From a virus, in IMG/VR virus record IMGVR_UViG_3300031576_000279, positions 1-22,517 of that record: a stretch of DNA of 22,517 bases, one strand, 5' to 3'. The position numbers and the translations under genes were made by a program. Shown piece after piece: positions 8,238 through 14,885 of the stretch (position 1 is the stretch's first letter; each line of letters opens with the position of its first letter). Under the pieces are notes generated by a model. That model was given only the letters and a program-made list of their open reading frames with translations. It was not told where the DNA came from and did no database searches.

Positions 8238-8295
8238 GACTCGTTACGTGCAACTCCATGCTTCGGCTTGTGTGTCCAACCGTGCGTGACGAGTC
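8238..8295 (+). ncRNA. Structured RNA candidate with C(UUCG)G tetraloop
   Basis: GACTCGTTACG (8238-8248) pairs with CGTGACGAGTC (8285-8295) over 11 positions with a single G-U wobble. Inside, CATGC-TTCG-GCTTG (8257-8270) forms a small hairpin closed by the very stable C(UUCG)G loop. It lies in the likely 5' leader of the next two genes. It could be a leader regulator or an independent small RNA. Confidence 0.45.
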
Positions 8296-8455
8296 TCTCG
8301 ATGGCGTAATTTTTATGATTACGACAGCTTCACAATGCGCTTTACGACTTTGAAGATATTGGTTTGATAAAACTGCGATGGATGCAATGCAAAAGAACGT
8401 CGGCACCCATCGATGAGTTTATTTTCGGATTGGCAATCTATTAAGGAATTGGACT

Positions 8456-8698
8456 ATGACGAAATGCGGCAAGAAAGTGACGCACATGGTGCGTGTGGTA
8501 GGAAAAAAGAAAGTAGGTTTCGTGTGCAAAGATCACATGGAGAAAGCAAAGGAAATTTGCGTGTTGGAAAACGCGGGGTTGAACGTGGAAGAGTATGATG
8601 GAGATAAAATGTTTTGCATGATACCCGCTGGGGTGACGGGGAGCGAAGAGCAAAAGCCCTTTTCTATTAACTTAAGTTATTCTGTAGCAGAGAGATGA
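8456..8698 (+). CDS. Small zinc-binding-like protein
   Basis: 80 residues, ATG 8456 after AAGGA (8443-8447). C4 near the start and C24-x2-H27 (GFVCKDHMEKAKE) form a likely metal site, with H10 between them. The basic segment VRVVGKKKVGFVC between the ligands is typical of compact phage zinc-ribbon proteins. The C-terminal half is more acidic and hydrophobic. The stop overlaps the next start (ATGA at 8695-8698). An overlapping frame at 8413-8598 was not accepted because it lacks a ribosome site and a protein-like pattern. Function is not known. Confidence 0.7.
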   Translation: MTKCGKKVTHMVRVVGKKKVGFVCKDHMEKAKEICVLENAGLNVEEYDGDKMFCMIPAGVTGSEEQKPFSINLSYSVAER

Positions 8699-9201
8699 TT
8701 GAATCTATTTCAATTTCTTTGATAGGCGGCGTTGCCGCCTTTTTTATTTGCGTTATCGTTTATGGCTTTCGCGGCCGTCGTCGTTGGTTTCCTCGGTGCC
8801 TGCTCTGGCCGGATTTCATCTTTGATTATCTGCGCTTCCGGCGTTGGCCTGTTTCTGGCCATGGGTGGCGTAAGGTTGCATTCTTGATTTTTTTGCAGCT
8901 TGCGATCTATGATGCGAGATCATCGGCGAATATGGAGTTGATCCGTCCCTTTACTTATTTGCTCAAAACGAACGCTGGCTTTACTATTGAGCGTGTTGTC
9001 AAAGAGATGGACGCACTTCAACGTAGCGCTGGCGTGATGATTTTCGGCTGCGGTAACGCGCCACCTTCGGGGACCGTGACTATCGCGAGTCGTGTGTGGC
9101 TGCCGGCGAAATCGCTAAAGTTTTCTGATCTTCACGGCGCTGAGAGCAACGCTAATCGTTACGTCATCGGCATGAATTCGATCCGGTTACAGAAGCTCTG
9201 A
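8695..9201 (+). CDS. Hypothetical membrane-anchored protein
   Basis: 168 residues, translationally coupled to the previous gene by ATGA. A hydrophobic segment covers about residues 5-23 (ISISLIGGVAAFFICVIVYG), followed by a strongly basic region (GFRGRRRWFPR). A second weak hydrophobic stretch lies near residues 61-71 (KVAFLIFLQLA). The C-terminal 80 residues are mixed alpha/beta and soluble-looking. I see no muramidase, amidase or peptidase motif, so it is not a recognisable endolysin or spanin. It ends the plus-strand unit. Confidence 0.65.
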   Translation: MIESISISLIGGVAAFFICVIVYGFRGRRRWFPRCLLWPDFIFDYLRFRRWPVSGHGWRKVAFLIFLQLAIYDARSSANMELIRPFTYLLKTNAGFTIERVVKEMDALQRSAGVMIFGCGNAPPSGTVTIASRVWLPAKSLKFSDLHGAESNANRYVIGMNSIRLQKL

Positions 9202-9280
9202 GTGCTATAAGCCAAAAGATTTTGCTTTTTTTGATCTAGTTTTATGACATGGAAGCAGCTTTACCCCGAAAGGGGAGTGC

Positions 9281-9322
9281 TTTTGATCTTGTTTTTGATC
9301 TTGCTTTTGATCTGATATAAAT
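9281..9322 (+). repeat. Three 12-base tandem TTTTGATCT units plus TATAAAT box
   Basis: TTTTGATCT occurs at 9281, 9293 and 9305, exactly 12 bases apart, with another copy at 9229. A TATAAAT at 9316-9322 and a GCACCT follow. The last unit with its box resembles 17590-17620 closely. It could be a promoter with operator repeats or a protein-binding array. Confidence 0.6.
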
Positions 9323-9683
9323 AACCGTAGGCACCTGCGCAGCTTAGGACGGCTGCAGGTTTTCGCGACGTAGGAGCAACCCACAGGACGGGGCTCTTGT
9401 TTTTGTTCCTTGGCGCTCTGTCAAACTTGAAGTCCAGTGCGGTGCCGCGTTCGAATTTAGTACAGATCCATTGAATGAAACTTGATATCTACCCGAATCG
9501 TCGGCGTAGCCTTCCAGCGCAGATTCATGTTGGGTTAATTTTGCATTTGGCACTTTATCAATTTGTGCATTCCTTGCTCTGATATAACCAAGCGTAGCAT
9601 CCTTATCGCGATGCCGGCCGCGCCGAACGGGGAAACCGGCTGAAAACGTGTGATCGACACCGGACAGTTTGATGTTGCTGGAA

Positions 9684-9699
9684 CGTTTCACGTGGAACA
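9684..9699. other. parS-like centromere site (ParB binding)
   Basis: CGTTTCACGTGGAACA matches the reverse form of the chromosomal parS consensus (TGTTTCACGTGNAACA) at every position except the first. ParB proteins of many bacteria nucleate at this 16-base site and spread. No ParA or ParB gene is recognisable in this genome, so a host ParB is the likely partner. Confidence 0.7.
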
Positions 9700-9730
9700 A
9701 AGGTTTTTCGATGGAGAGATAAAGAAATTT

Positions 9731-9958
9731 ATGGCTGGAGATCGCTGGGGAAAACTAAAAAAGATGATACTCGATGAATCTGTGCAGCACGATGCTTCGT
9801 ACCGAGTGTGACGGCGCTGCGGGGTCACTCAAAAATGCCCGTAATCGGCTAAATCTACCCTTGCTTATTTTTAAGATTCTCAAATTTCTGATAAAAAGTA
9901 CGTTGAAAAATATCGTCGTCCTACGGGCATCGTAGAGCGTTTAAATGGCAGAATAAAC
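9731..9958 (+). pseudogene. Possible decayed small gene
   Basis: One frame starting at ATG 9731 reads MAGDRWGKLKKMILDES, then meets TGA near 9811 and TAA codons further on. Protein-like stretches resume after each stop (RRCGVTQKCP; KYVEKYRRPTGIVERLNGR). The two nearby Cys residues suggest the remnant of a small zinc-binding or HNH-type protein. This is only a pattern impression and chance remains likely. Confidence 0.18.
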
Positions 9959-9991
9959 CGCCCTCGGCAACCACGTCGAGGGCGTTTTTTT
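9959..9991. terminator. Intrinsic terminator at the point of convergence
   Basis: CGCCCTCG (9959-9966) and CGAGGGCG (9977-9984) form a perfect 8-base-pair GC-rich stem with a 10-base loop, followed by seven T on the plus strand (9985-9991). It stops plus-strand transcription before it enters the opposing operon. On the minus strand it follows the last gene and GGTTTATT comes after the stem, so it may work weakly in both directions. Confidence 0.85.
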
Positions 9992-10130
9992 ACCGAATCG
10001 GCGCTTCGTCCACCGGCGACGTTGGATTGTCGCGCTCGAACTCATCCTTTTGTATTTCATCAACGATCGGCTTTGGCAGATCGTTGAGTTCATTGCGTTT
10101 GATTGTTTCCGGATCATTTGGTTTTTTCAT
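9990..10130 (-). CDS. Small acidic protein, 46 residues
   Basis: Start ATG at 10130-10128, preceded on its strand by AAGGCGAACC; stop at 9992-9990. The product begins MKKPNDPETIKRNELNDLPK and is rich in Asp, Glu, Pro and Asn, with no Cys or hydrophobic segment. It is likely flexible. It is the last gene of the minus-strand operon and ends at the terminator. Small acidic phage proteins in such positions are sometimes inhibitors of host DNA-binding proteins, but nothing here proves this. Confidence 0.55.
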   Translation of the reverse strand: MKKPNDPETIKRNELNDLPKPIVDEIQKDEFERDNPTSPVDEAPIR

Positions 10131-10254
10131 GGTTCGCCTTTTTTTTCGCACGTTAATTAAGCCTCTCGGGTGTGCGAAATTCGAGAGACTATTGACGATA
10201 GAACTCCAGCGAGCGCACGATGCCCGCGGGAGTTATGGGGTAGGAGTATGGAGC

Positions 10255-11091
10255 CTATTTAAAATAAAGCGTTTCTTGATTTGTCCCTTTTCGCCAATGT
10301 TCCATGCGTTTTCTGCATGACGCGGTGGCGAGAAATTGTTTCAAAGAAGCGATCGGTCGCCCGCAGTCACAAGCGCATATTTTTGTAGCGGGCTGCTTTC
10401 CTTCCATCAGATCGCGAATTGTGGTCGCTACCACCATCCCCATCTGGAGAGGAACCCCGTTCCGGATGGCAAGATTCTTTCCGCGCCGACTTAGTCCGGA
10501 AAGCTCAAAGCTTTCCGGCAAATCGAACATGGTGCACAATCGCGCCCACGGTGTTTTCAACGCCTGCTCGCCGGTGGGCGTCGGTGTAAATTGGCCATTG
10601 TGATTCACCCGGTGGATCACAAGCTTTGAGCCATTTTGATTCCACCATGCCAATTCGTTTTCTTTCGGCACGGTGTTTTTTGTCACTCCGAATTGAAAAT
10701 GCCTTCGTCGCAGCATCTCACCGCCGCATTCACGATGAGTGAGATCGAAGCGCTGATGCGTGTAGCCTTCGATGCGGATTGAAGGGACTGAAGGAACATT
10801 TTCCCAAAGCCACCAACTCGGCTTGGCTTCTAAAATGACGCGCGCGCCTTCGGCGATCAGTGAACGAGCTGAAGATTTTTCCGCTTCAGTGACTTGGCCA
10901 CGCCGGACGCATGACCATGCTTGGCACGGACTGCCGAGAATCACTCCGTCGAATTTTCCAGATGGTGCGTGAAAGTCTCGGATGTCATGGCCGAAGGCTA
11001 TGTCGCCGGCAGAGACGACGCAAAAGCCGGTGCGCTTGAACGCCATGCCCAACAAGTCGATTCCGCTGAAAAGACTGAGAACAAGTTTCAT
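10255..11091 (-). CDS. DNA (cytosine-5) methyltransferase
   Basis: 278 residues. It transfers a methyl group from S-adenosylmethionine to C5 of cytosine. Motif I is VLSLFSGIDLLGMAF (residues 4-18), motif IV is GSPCQAWS with catalytic C56, motif VI is ENVP (97-100), an RRRHFQFG block (128-135) represents motif VIII, and a late QMGMVVATTI resembles motif X. The protein is shorter than typical enzymes, implying a small target-recognition region. The C-terminus adds a cysteine cluster (KICACDCGRPIASL then SCRKRMEHW) that may bind zinc. An AGGA site precedes ATG 11091. In a phage early operon it most likely protects viral DNA from restriction. No partner restriction enzyme is certain. Confidence 0.9.
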   Translation of the reverse strand: MKLVLSLFSGIDLLGMAFKRTGFCVVSAGDIAFGHDIRDFHAPSGKFDGVILGSPCQAWSCVRRGQVTEAEKSSARSLIAEGARVILEAKPSWWLWENVPSVPSIRIEGYTHQRFDLTHRECGGEMLRRRHFQFGVTKNTVPKENELAWWNQNGSKLVIHRVNHNGQFTPTPTGEQALKTPWARLCTMFDLPESFELSGLSRRGKNLAIRNGVPLQMGMVVATTIRDLMEGKQPATKICACDCGRPIASLKQFLATASCRKRMEHWRKGTNQETLYFK

Positions 11092-11124
11092 TTTCCTGCC
11101 TGCAACATTTTAAACTTTGAAGCT

Positions 11125-11202
11125 TCAAGCATTTGAAAAAAGGTTTGATCGGTATGCCGAGCGGTTTGGCGACATTTTGCTTTTATAGTTTTTAATTTTC
11201 AT
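11125..11202 (-). CDS. Tiny ORF, 25 residues, coupled to the nuclease gene
   Basis: The ATG (11202-11200) overlaps the stop of the upstream nuclease gene in an ATGA junction, the coupling used throughout this operon. It encodes a short basic peptide starting MKIKNYKSKMSPNRS. Support is only the junction and composition. Confidence 0.3.
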   Translation of the reverse strand: MKIKNYKSKMSPNRSAYRSNLFSNA

Positions 11203-11513
11203 GATTGCTCCAGAATGAATTTTATTGCATGCCCCTTCGTTACCATTGCAGGGGTGAAACGATAGACTTTCCACCCCATGCTTTGGGCCGTATTGATTTT
11301 TTCGTAGTCGGCAGGCGACATATGTTTTCCGCCGCCGAATTTATAACCGCCGCCGTCAATTTCGATGGCCACTTTTTCCGCTGGCCACGCGAAGTCGAAA
11401 CGCCATTTCCGCGTTGGATGAAACCTAAATTCAGCGACGGGCGCCGGCAAGCCATTGCTCTGGAGCTGGAGCAAGAGCAACTGGCTTGGTTCAAGTTTTA
11501 GTCCGTGTGTCAT
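11199..11513 (-). CDS. PD-(D/E)XK endonuclease, VSR/DUF559-like
   Basis: 104 residues. The core shows R35-K-W-R-F-D40-F followed by E51-I-D53-G-G, the metal-binding layout of the VSR/DUF559-type restriction-endonuclease-like fold, then an H-M-S loop and a late GWKVYRFTP strand. Such proteins nick or cut DNA at mismatches, junctions or specific sites. The gene lies between an adenine and a cytosine methyltransferase, so a link with DNA modification or branched-DNA resolution during replication is plausible. The ATG at 11513 overlaps the upstream stop by four bases. It is not a complete restriction system by itself, and the substrate cannot be told from the sequence. Confidence 0.75.
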   Translation of the reverse strand: MTHGLKLEPSQLLLLQLQSNGLPAPVAEFRFHPTRKWRFDFAWPAEKVAIEIDGGGYKFGGGKHMSPADYEKINTAQSMGWKVYRFTPAMVTKGHAIKFILEQS

Positions 11514-12061
11514 GGACTTTTTTTACGGTTCGTCGGATGCGGCTTTGATTCTTCAACTATTTCATCAGCGACGGCGACGACGTTGAGCTTGCTTTTTTTC
11601 TTTGGCTCGTCCAGCGCAAGCGTTTGCTGCGCACGGACGCCGTTCATGAAGTCGCTGGCGAGTTGCTTCAATTCATTGAGTAGATCGACGGCCTTTCCAG
11701 ATAAACAGAATTCGCTTTTTTCGGCCCCCTCTATCAACGAATACTTTACCTGAGTGCTCAGGGTTAAGGGGCGATTGGAGTTTTCAAATTCGATGGTGCA
11801 GTGCAGGTAGCAGCCCAACGCCCCTGCTTCCGACTTCTTGAATCCAACTTTGTTGACGCGGTATTTTTTTACAGCGTCGGATTTAAACCAGCCGTTCGTA
11901 ATTTCATTCCCAAGCGGTTTTAAACGCATGAACGCGTTTACGAACTCCGGCGCCGGCGTCATAGCGTCAACGAGCACACTGCTGACTGTCTGCGTTTCGT
12001 GAACTTCAACGAAAGAAATTTCAGTGATTTCTTTCGTCATTTTGATTGACGTGATTTCCAT
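11510..12061 (-). CDS. Conserved-type phage hypothetical protein in the recombination/modification operon
   Basis: 183 residues, ATG 12061 preceded by GGAGAGCAATT, overlapping the methyltransferase gene by 41 bases. The N-terminal 140 residues alternate strands and helices (SVLVDAMTPAPEFVNAFMRL; GALGCYLHCTIEFENSNRPL). The C-terminal tail, from about residue 150, is charged and probably disordered (DEPKKKSKLNVVAV). The overall type resembles proteins that accompany Sak4 and exonuclease genes in phages, but I cannot name a family. A single-strand DNA binding or annealing accessory role is possible. There is no catalytic motif. Confidence 0.65.
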   Translation of the reverse strand: MEITSIKMTKEITEISFVEVHETQTVSSVLVDAMTPAPEFVNAFMRLKPLGNEITNGWFKSDAVKKYRVNKVGFKKSEAGALGCYLHCTIEFENSNRPLTLSTQVKYSLIEGAEKSEFCLSGKAVDLLNELKQLASDFMNGVRAQQTLALDEPKKKSKLNVVAVADEIVEESKPHPTNRKKSP

Positions 12062-12755
12062 AATTGCTCTCCGTTAAAACTTTCAACATAGCGTTGCGCT
12101 CGATGGGCGCCATCGCAGTGAATTTTTTTAGCCATCGGTTTTGCATCTTCCGTATGCGTTCGCGTTCGCGGAAGGTGTCGCCGATGAATCTGTAATCATG
12201 GCGTTCCGGCGATGCGTCCGGATTGAAGTTCATCCATATGCATTCCTCGCGCCTGCCGGCTCGTGTTTGCGCCATGAACGTTTTTTTCGTCCATATTGGT
12301 GCACGGAGAACACGATTGTACATTGTGCTGTCGTAGCCTGAAATCATCACGTAGCATTTAAGTTTAGTGATGACCGATAAAAGTTTTTCGTGGCATTCTA
12401 CGGAAAACTTGTGTTTGTATCGCTGTCGGCCTCGGCCGTTTTGTTGGTACAGCTTGCTCGGCAGATACGGCGGGTCGAGATAGATCAGCAAGTTTTTGTA
12501 CCAGCCGATGCGTTGTTCAAGCCATTCGAATGCACATACGCACTCGATACAAAATTCTTCTGGCCCAGCCGGTGTAATAATCTTGCTTACGACGTCGGCA
12601 TCGATGTCGCCGGCGAAGTTGTAACTCGCTGGGCGTTTGGTTCCGAAGATTGTTGCCGCGCCTGCGAACAATTCTGCATACGCGGAATGTGGCGGCATCC
12701 ACGAAATTATCTTTTGTGCCGTTCCAGATGCACCTTTTCCACCTGGGTAGCTCAT
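12021..12755 (-). CDS. DNA adenine-N6 methyltransferase, Dam/D12 class
   Basis: 244 residues. The N-terminus has the YPGGKG element (3-8) and AYAELFAGAATIF (25-37), the S-adenosylmethionine-binding motif of D12-class enzymes, and the catalytic motif is DPPY at 94-97. The order of motifs fits the alpha group (Dam type). Its ATG overlaps the stop of the Fis-like gene (ATGA). The product is a little shorter than E. coli Dam. Likely roles are protection from host restriction or marking of replicated DNA. The recognition sequence cannot be read from the protein, though GATC is common for this class. Confidence 0.9.
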   Translation of the reverse strand: MSYPGGKGASGTAQKIISWMPPHSAYAELFAGAATIFGTKRPASYNFAGDIDADVVSKIITPAGPEEFCIECVCAFEWLEQRIGWYKNLLIYLDPPYLPSKLYQQNGRGRQRYKHKFSVECHEKLLSVITKLKCYVMISGYDSTMYNRVLRAPIWTKKTFMAQTRAGRREECIWMNFNPDASPERHDYRFIGDTFRERERIRKMQNRWLKKFTAMAPIERNAMLKVLTESNYGNHVNQNDERNH

Positions 12756-12916
12756 TTGATTTTCAGTTTAACGATTTTACGGTGCAAATTTGCGCGGTCT
12801 GTCTTCAAGACTCTCGCTGTTTCGGCAACGTTTTTTTTGCATTCGTTATAGGTTCGATTTATCAATTCGCGCTCGAACATGCGCAATTGCTTTTTAAGTG
12901 AAAATTGTTTTTTCAT
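12752..12916 (-). CDS. Fis-family helix-turn-helix DNA-binding protein, 54 residues
   Basis: Start ATG 12916-12914, stop 12754-12752, joined to both neighbours by ATGA overlaps. The product contains FERELINRTYNECKKNVAET followed by ARVLKTDRANLHRKIVKLKI, matching the Fis/NtrC C-terminal helix-turn-helix (ExxxI...N...AA..L...R..L.RK). The whole protein is essentially this one domain with a short basic start, so it resembles a free Fis domain. It probably binds DNA as a dimer, and may regulate early genes or shape DNA. It is too short for many ORF callers. Confidence 0.75.
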   Translation of the reverse strand: MKKQFSLKKQLRMFERELINRTYNECKKNVAETARVLKTDRANLHRKIVKLKIK

Positions 12917-13158
12917 AGTACTTTGTCTGTTGGGAAATCTACAACAGCGTTGTTTGGCAGTTCTATGCTGCGTGCAATGTAAAAAAACGGCATAGCGTCC
13001 ATTATTTTGTCTAGACTTTCCCGTGAGGTTACGATTGCGACTTTTTTCACAAAGTCGCTTTTGACATTTGGTTTTTTTTGTAGCAGTAGCAATGCGGGAA
13101 ATCTAATCATCAAGGGAAATGTCACCAGCGTCGCTACAGCATTTCTTTCTGGATTCAT
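12913..13158 (-). CDS. Small hypothetical protein upstream of the Fis-like gene
   Basis: 81 residues from ATG 13158; an internal ATG at 13110 is also possible because neither has a strong ribosome site. The N-terminal part is hydrophobic (LMIRFPALLLLQKKP) and the rest alternates (KKVAIVTSRESLDKIMDAMP). Its stop overlaps the next ATG. The coupling supports a real gene. I do not recognise a family, and the hydrophobic stretch is too short for a confident membrane call. Confidence 0.5.
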   Translation of the reverse strand: MNPERNAVATLVTFPLMIRFPALLLLQKKPNVKSDFVKKVAIVTSRESLDKIMDAMPFFYIARSIELPNNAVVDFPTDKVL

Positions 13159-13218
13159 TTTTCAATTTAAAAAATCAAGCGCCGCTCGCTCCAGACCCGG
13201 AGCGTGGAGCGAGACGAT

Positions 13219-13305
13219 TCATCGTGTCAATTCACCGGCGCTATGTTCAATCTCACGCCGCGCGGCCGCGGTGGCAATTGCCAGATCCACGCGGAGCGTA
13301 AGCAT
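13219..13305 (-). CDS. Doubtful 28-residue ORF after tRNA-Leu
   Basis: Starts at ATG 13305, seven bases after the tRNA-Leu 3' end, and ends in an ATGA junction with another tiny frame. The product begins MLTLRVDLAIATAAARREIE and reads as one amphipathic helix. No Shine-Dalgarno site. Listed because position and junction fit the operon style. Confidence 0.22.
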   Translation of the reverse strand: MLTLRVDLAIATAAARREIEHSAGELTR

Positions 13306-13311
13306 ACTTTA

Positions 13312-13395
13312 TGCGAATCGGAGGATTCGAACCTCCATGCCCTTTCGGGCACCGGCTCCTAAGACCGGCGCGTCTACCAGTTCCGCCAGACTCGC
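13312..13395 (-). tRNA. tRNA-Leu (anticodon UAG)
   Basis: Acceptor helix GCGAGTC/GATTCGC closes with one G-U pair, with discriminator A at 13312. The anticodon loop CTTAGGA gives UAG, reading CUN leucine codons. The long variable arm TGCCCGAAAGGGCA and the D-arm are typical of class II tRNA-Leu, and the T-arm contains GGTTCGAATCC. No CCA is encoded. It lies in the minus-strand operon. Confidence 0.93.
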
Positions 13396-13398
13396 ATT

Positions 13399-13551
13399 GA
13401 AACCGTGTAGGCGTTGCATTGATGAGAAAGCATTGCTGTTTTGGACGCCTCGTTAGCCCGCTCAGACCTCGCGTTTTTAGCGGTTATCAAGCCGCATCGC
13501 GTACGCTTAGCGGTCTGTCTGACCCTTTGCAGCAGACAGGCTCACGGTTTC
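13399..13551 (-). ncRNA. Structured spacer RNA candidate between the two tRNAs
   Basis: GAAACCGTG (13399-13407) and CACGGTTTC (13543-13551) form a perfect 9-base-pair closing helix. Inside are three further helices: AGGCGT/ACGCCT (13409-13414 with 13445-13450), GCGG/CCGC (13480-13483 with 13492-13495) and CTGTCTG/CAGACAG (13515-13521 with 13533-13539). The closing helix begins one base from tRNA-Met and three bases from tRNA-Leu, so normal tRNA end processing could release it as a discrete RNA. Confidence 0.5.
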
Positions 13552-13552
13552 G

Positions 13553-13626
13553 TAGCGAAGGCAGGACTCGAACCTGCACGGTTCATGGTTATGAGCCATG
13601 TGAGATGCCTGTTTCTCCACTTCGCT
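13553..13626 (-). tRNA. tRNA with CAU anticodon (Met, or Ile2 if modified)
   Basis: The seven-pair acceptor AGCGAAG/CTTCGCT is perfect, with discriminator A at 13553. The anticodon loop CTCATAA gives CAU, and the T-arm has GGTTCGAGTCC. It could decode AUG, or AUA if the wobble C is lysidine-modified; the sequence alone does not decide. No CCA is encoded. Confidence 0.93.
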
Positions 13627-13778
13627 ATATCCGGCAGGCTTCGATTCATTACAGCCGTCCGTCAAACTTCCACTGACTGCCAGCCGGTTTTTCCGTCCAA
13701 CATCGCCGCCTGCTTCCGGTTCCGAGAGCAATGCTGACTCAAGGGTCTCTCTGCGGTGAGGCGGCGAAGCCGGACGGT

Positions 13779-14840
13779 TTATTTCTTTCTCTCTTCTTGC
13801 CACGTGCTGACAATTTTGCCAAGCTTGGCGACGACTTCTTTCTGCTGATCCGCACTCAGATTATCCATACTCTTGACGCGTTTTTCAGCGATGATCGCTT
13901 TGAAACGGGCATCGAAGAGTTTTCCTTTCCCCAAATCGTTGGCGATGATCTGCCAGTCGATTAAGCTCCCGTTTTTAAATCCTGCATTGTTTTCTGGTGC
14001 CGGAGAAGCTGAAGCATTTTCCTTTTTGGCGATGGGCGCGCCGTGAAGTTCTGTTTCCTTAGGAGTCGTCTGTGACTTTCCTGCCGCCCACAGCGCAAGC
14101 TCTTCGCCGTGTCGCTCATCAAGCTGACGCGAATTTATCATGATAGGTTTCAGCGCTTCAGGGCATTTCGGCACACCGTGTTCTCTTCCTTCTGCGCTCC
14201 AGTCGGGAACGCCTTCGCAACCGGCTGGAAGGAGGCAGCGTATGGTCTGCTCGAATACGAACGCGTCGCCGGCAATTGCTTGCCAGCCAAGCGTTACGAT
14301 GTCGTAGCCTAGACCGTTGGTTTTTTTCACCATCGCGCTTTTCTCCTTCGCGCGAAAACAAAAAATGAAGGCGGCAGGAATCTGCAAAATCGTATTGATG
14401 AGAAGTTGCCGGTTTGCAGCGGGCTTTGCCCATGCGCGCCACTGCGCAGCTTCTTCCTTTTTTGAATCACCGTGCCCGAGGCGTTTGCACTCTGCGTCGT
14501 GAAACATTAGATACCCACCCATGCCTTCGTGTTCGTGACTCATTGAGTCCACGATAACGACGCCTTCATTGCTTTCCTTCGATGCGGCCTTGATCACTTC
14601 GACATAATCAAGTGAGCCGAACGGTTCTTGAAACTGGCAGTGCGTGAATTTAAAATCGTCTGCGTAATGAAGCGCACGCCTCGCTTCGGTGTCCACGAAA
14701 ACGATATTGCCGCTGCGGACTTTCTGAATGCCGGTTGCGACACGTAAGGCCGAGAAAGTTTTTCCGCATCCGCTCGGGCCGACGAGGCCGATTAACAGGG
14801 GGCAGGCTTCACGGACGGCTGGTTTAAAAACGTAGCTCAT
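13779..14840 (-). CDS. Sak4-like AAA/RecA-type recombinase ATPase
   Basis: 353 residues. Walker A is GPSGCGKT (21-28), an acidic strand VFVDTEARRA follows, and Walker B is VVIVDS (94-99) before the SHEHEG loop. This order and spacing match the phage Sak4/AAA_24 group, RecA-core proteins that anneal or pair single strands, usually working with an SSB and an exonuclease. Here the gene lies directly downstream of a RecE-like exonuclease, the classic recombination pair. From about residue 250 a low-complexity linker leads to a second helical domain (DWQIIANDLGKGKLFDARFK) that may bind a partner. Most likely role: recombination-dependent replication and repair of viral DNA. Confidence 0.82.
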   Translation of the reverse strand: MSYVFKPAVREACPLLIGLVGPSGCGKTFSALRVATGIQKVRSGNIVFVDTEARRALHYADDFKFTHCQFQEPFGSLDYVEVIKAASKESNEGVVIVDSMSHEHEGMGGYLMFHDAECKRLGHGDSKKEEAAQWRAWAKPAANRQLLINTILQIPAAFIFCFRAKEKSAMVKKTNGLGYDIVTLGWQAIAGDAFVFEQTIRCLLPAGCEGVPDWSAEGREHGVPKCPEALKPIMINSRQLDERHGEELALWAAGKSQTTPKETELHGAPIAKKENASASPAPENNAGFKNGSLIDWQIIANDLGKGKLFDARFKAIIAEKRVKSMDNLSADQQKEVVAKLGKIVSTWQEERKK

Positions 14841-14885
14841 AGTTCTACCCTAACCCCTTCAATTTGGTATTCACCAAACTCCAAT

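Larger units (their letters stand above)
8094..8455 (+). other. Gene-free stretch with three tandem GCTnnnAGCG units, hairpins, promoter and terminator
   Basis: No convincing gene in 362 bases. It begins with three adjacent imperfect units, CGCTTTAGCG (8099-8108), CGCTTGTAGCG (8109-8119) and GCTTTAGCG (8120-8128). A promoter-like pair, a terminator-like hairpin and a structured RNA candidate follow and are listed separately. A further hairpin CGTAAT/ATTACG lies at 8305-8323. The minus-strand frame at 8218-8406 has no ribosome site and is not supported. Confidence 0.6.
9202..9989. other. Convergent gene-free region with parS site and repeats
   Basis: 788 bases between the last plus-strand gene and the end of the minus-strand operon. 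It holds CCCC-GAAA-GGGG (hairpin near 9265-9276), tandem TTTTGATCT units, a TATAAAT box, a parS-like site, a 9-base inverted repeat (ATGCCCGTA 9835-9843 and TACGGGCAT 9922-9930) and a strong terminator. A minus-strand frame at 9344-9700 is open, but it starts at a TTG inside the parS site and has no ribosome site or recognisable domain. Confidence 0.6.

Noticed and set aside
8413-8598. Plus-strand frame of 61 codons
   Set aside because: It overlaps the better-supported gene at 8456-8698, which has a good AAGGA site and a metal-binding pattern.
9424-9460. Partial tRNA on the plus strand suggested by GTTCGAATT
   Set aside because: No matching T-stem, acceptor or anticodon arm surrounds it.
9344-9700. 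Minus-strand frame of 118 codons
   Set aside because: It starts with TTG inside the parS-like site, lacks a ribosome site, and has no recognisable domain. It was kept only as part of the gene-free region.
13507-13803. Minus-strand frame of 98 codons
   Set aside because: It reads straight through tRNA-Met and the spacer RNA, which explains its composition.
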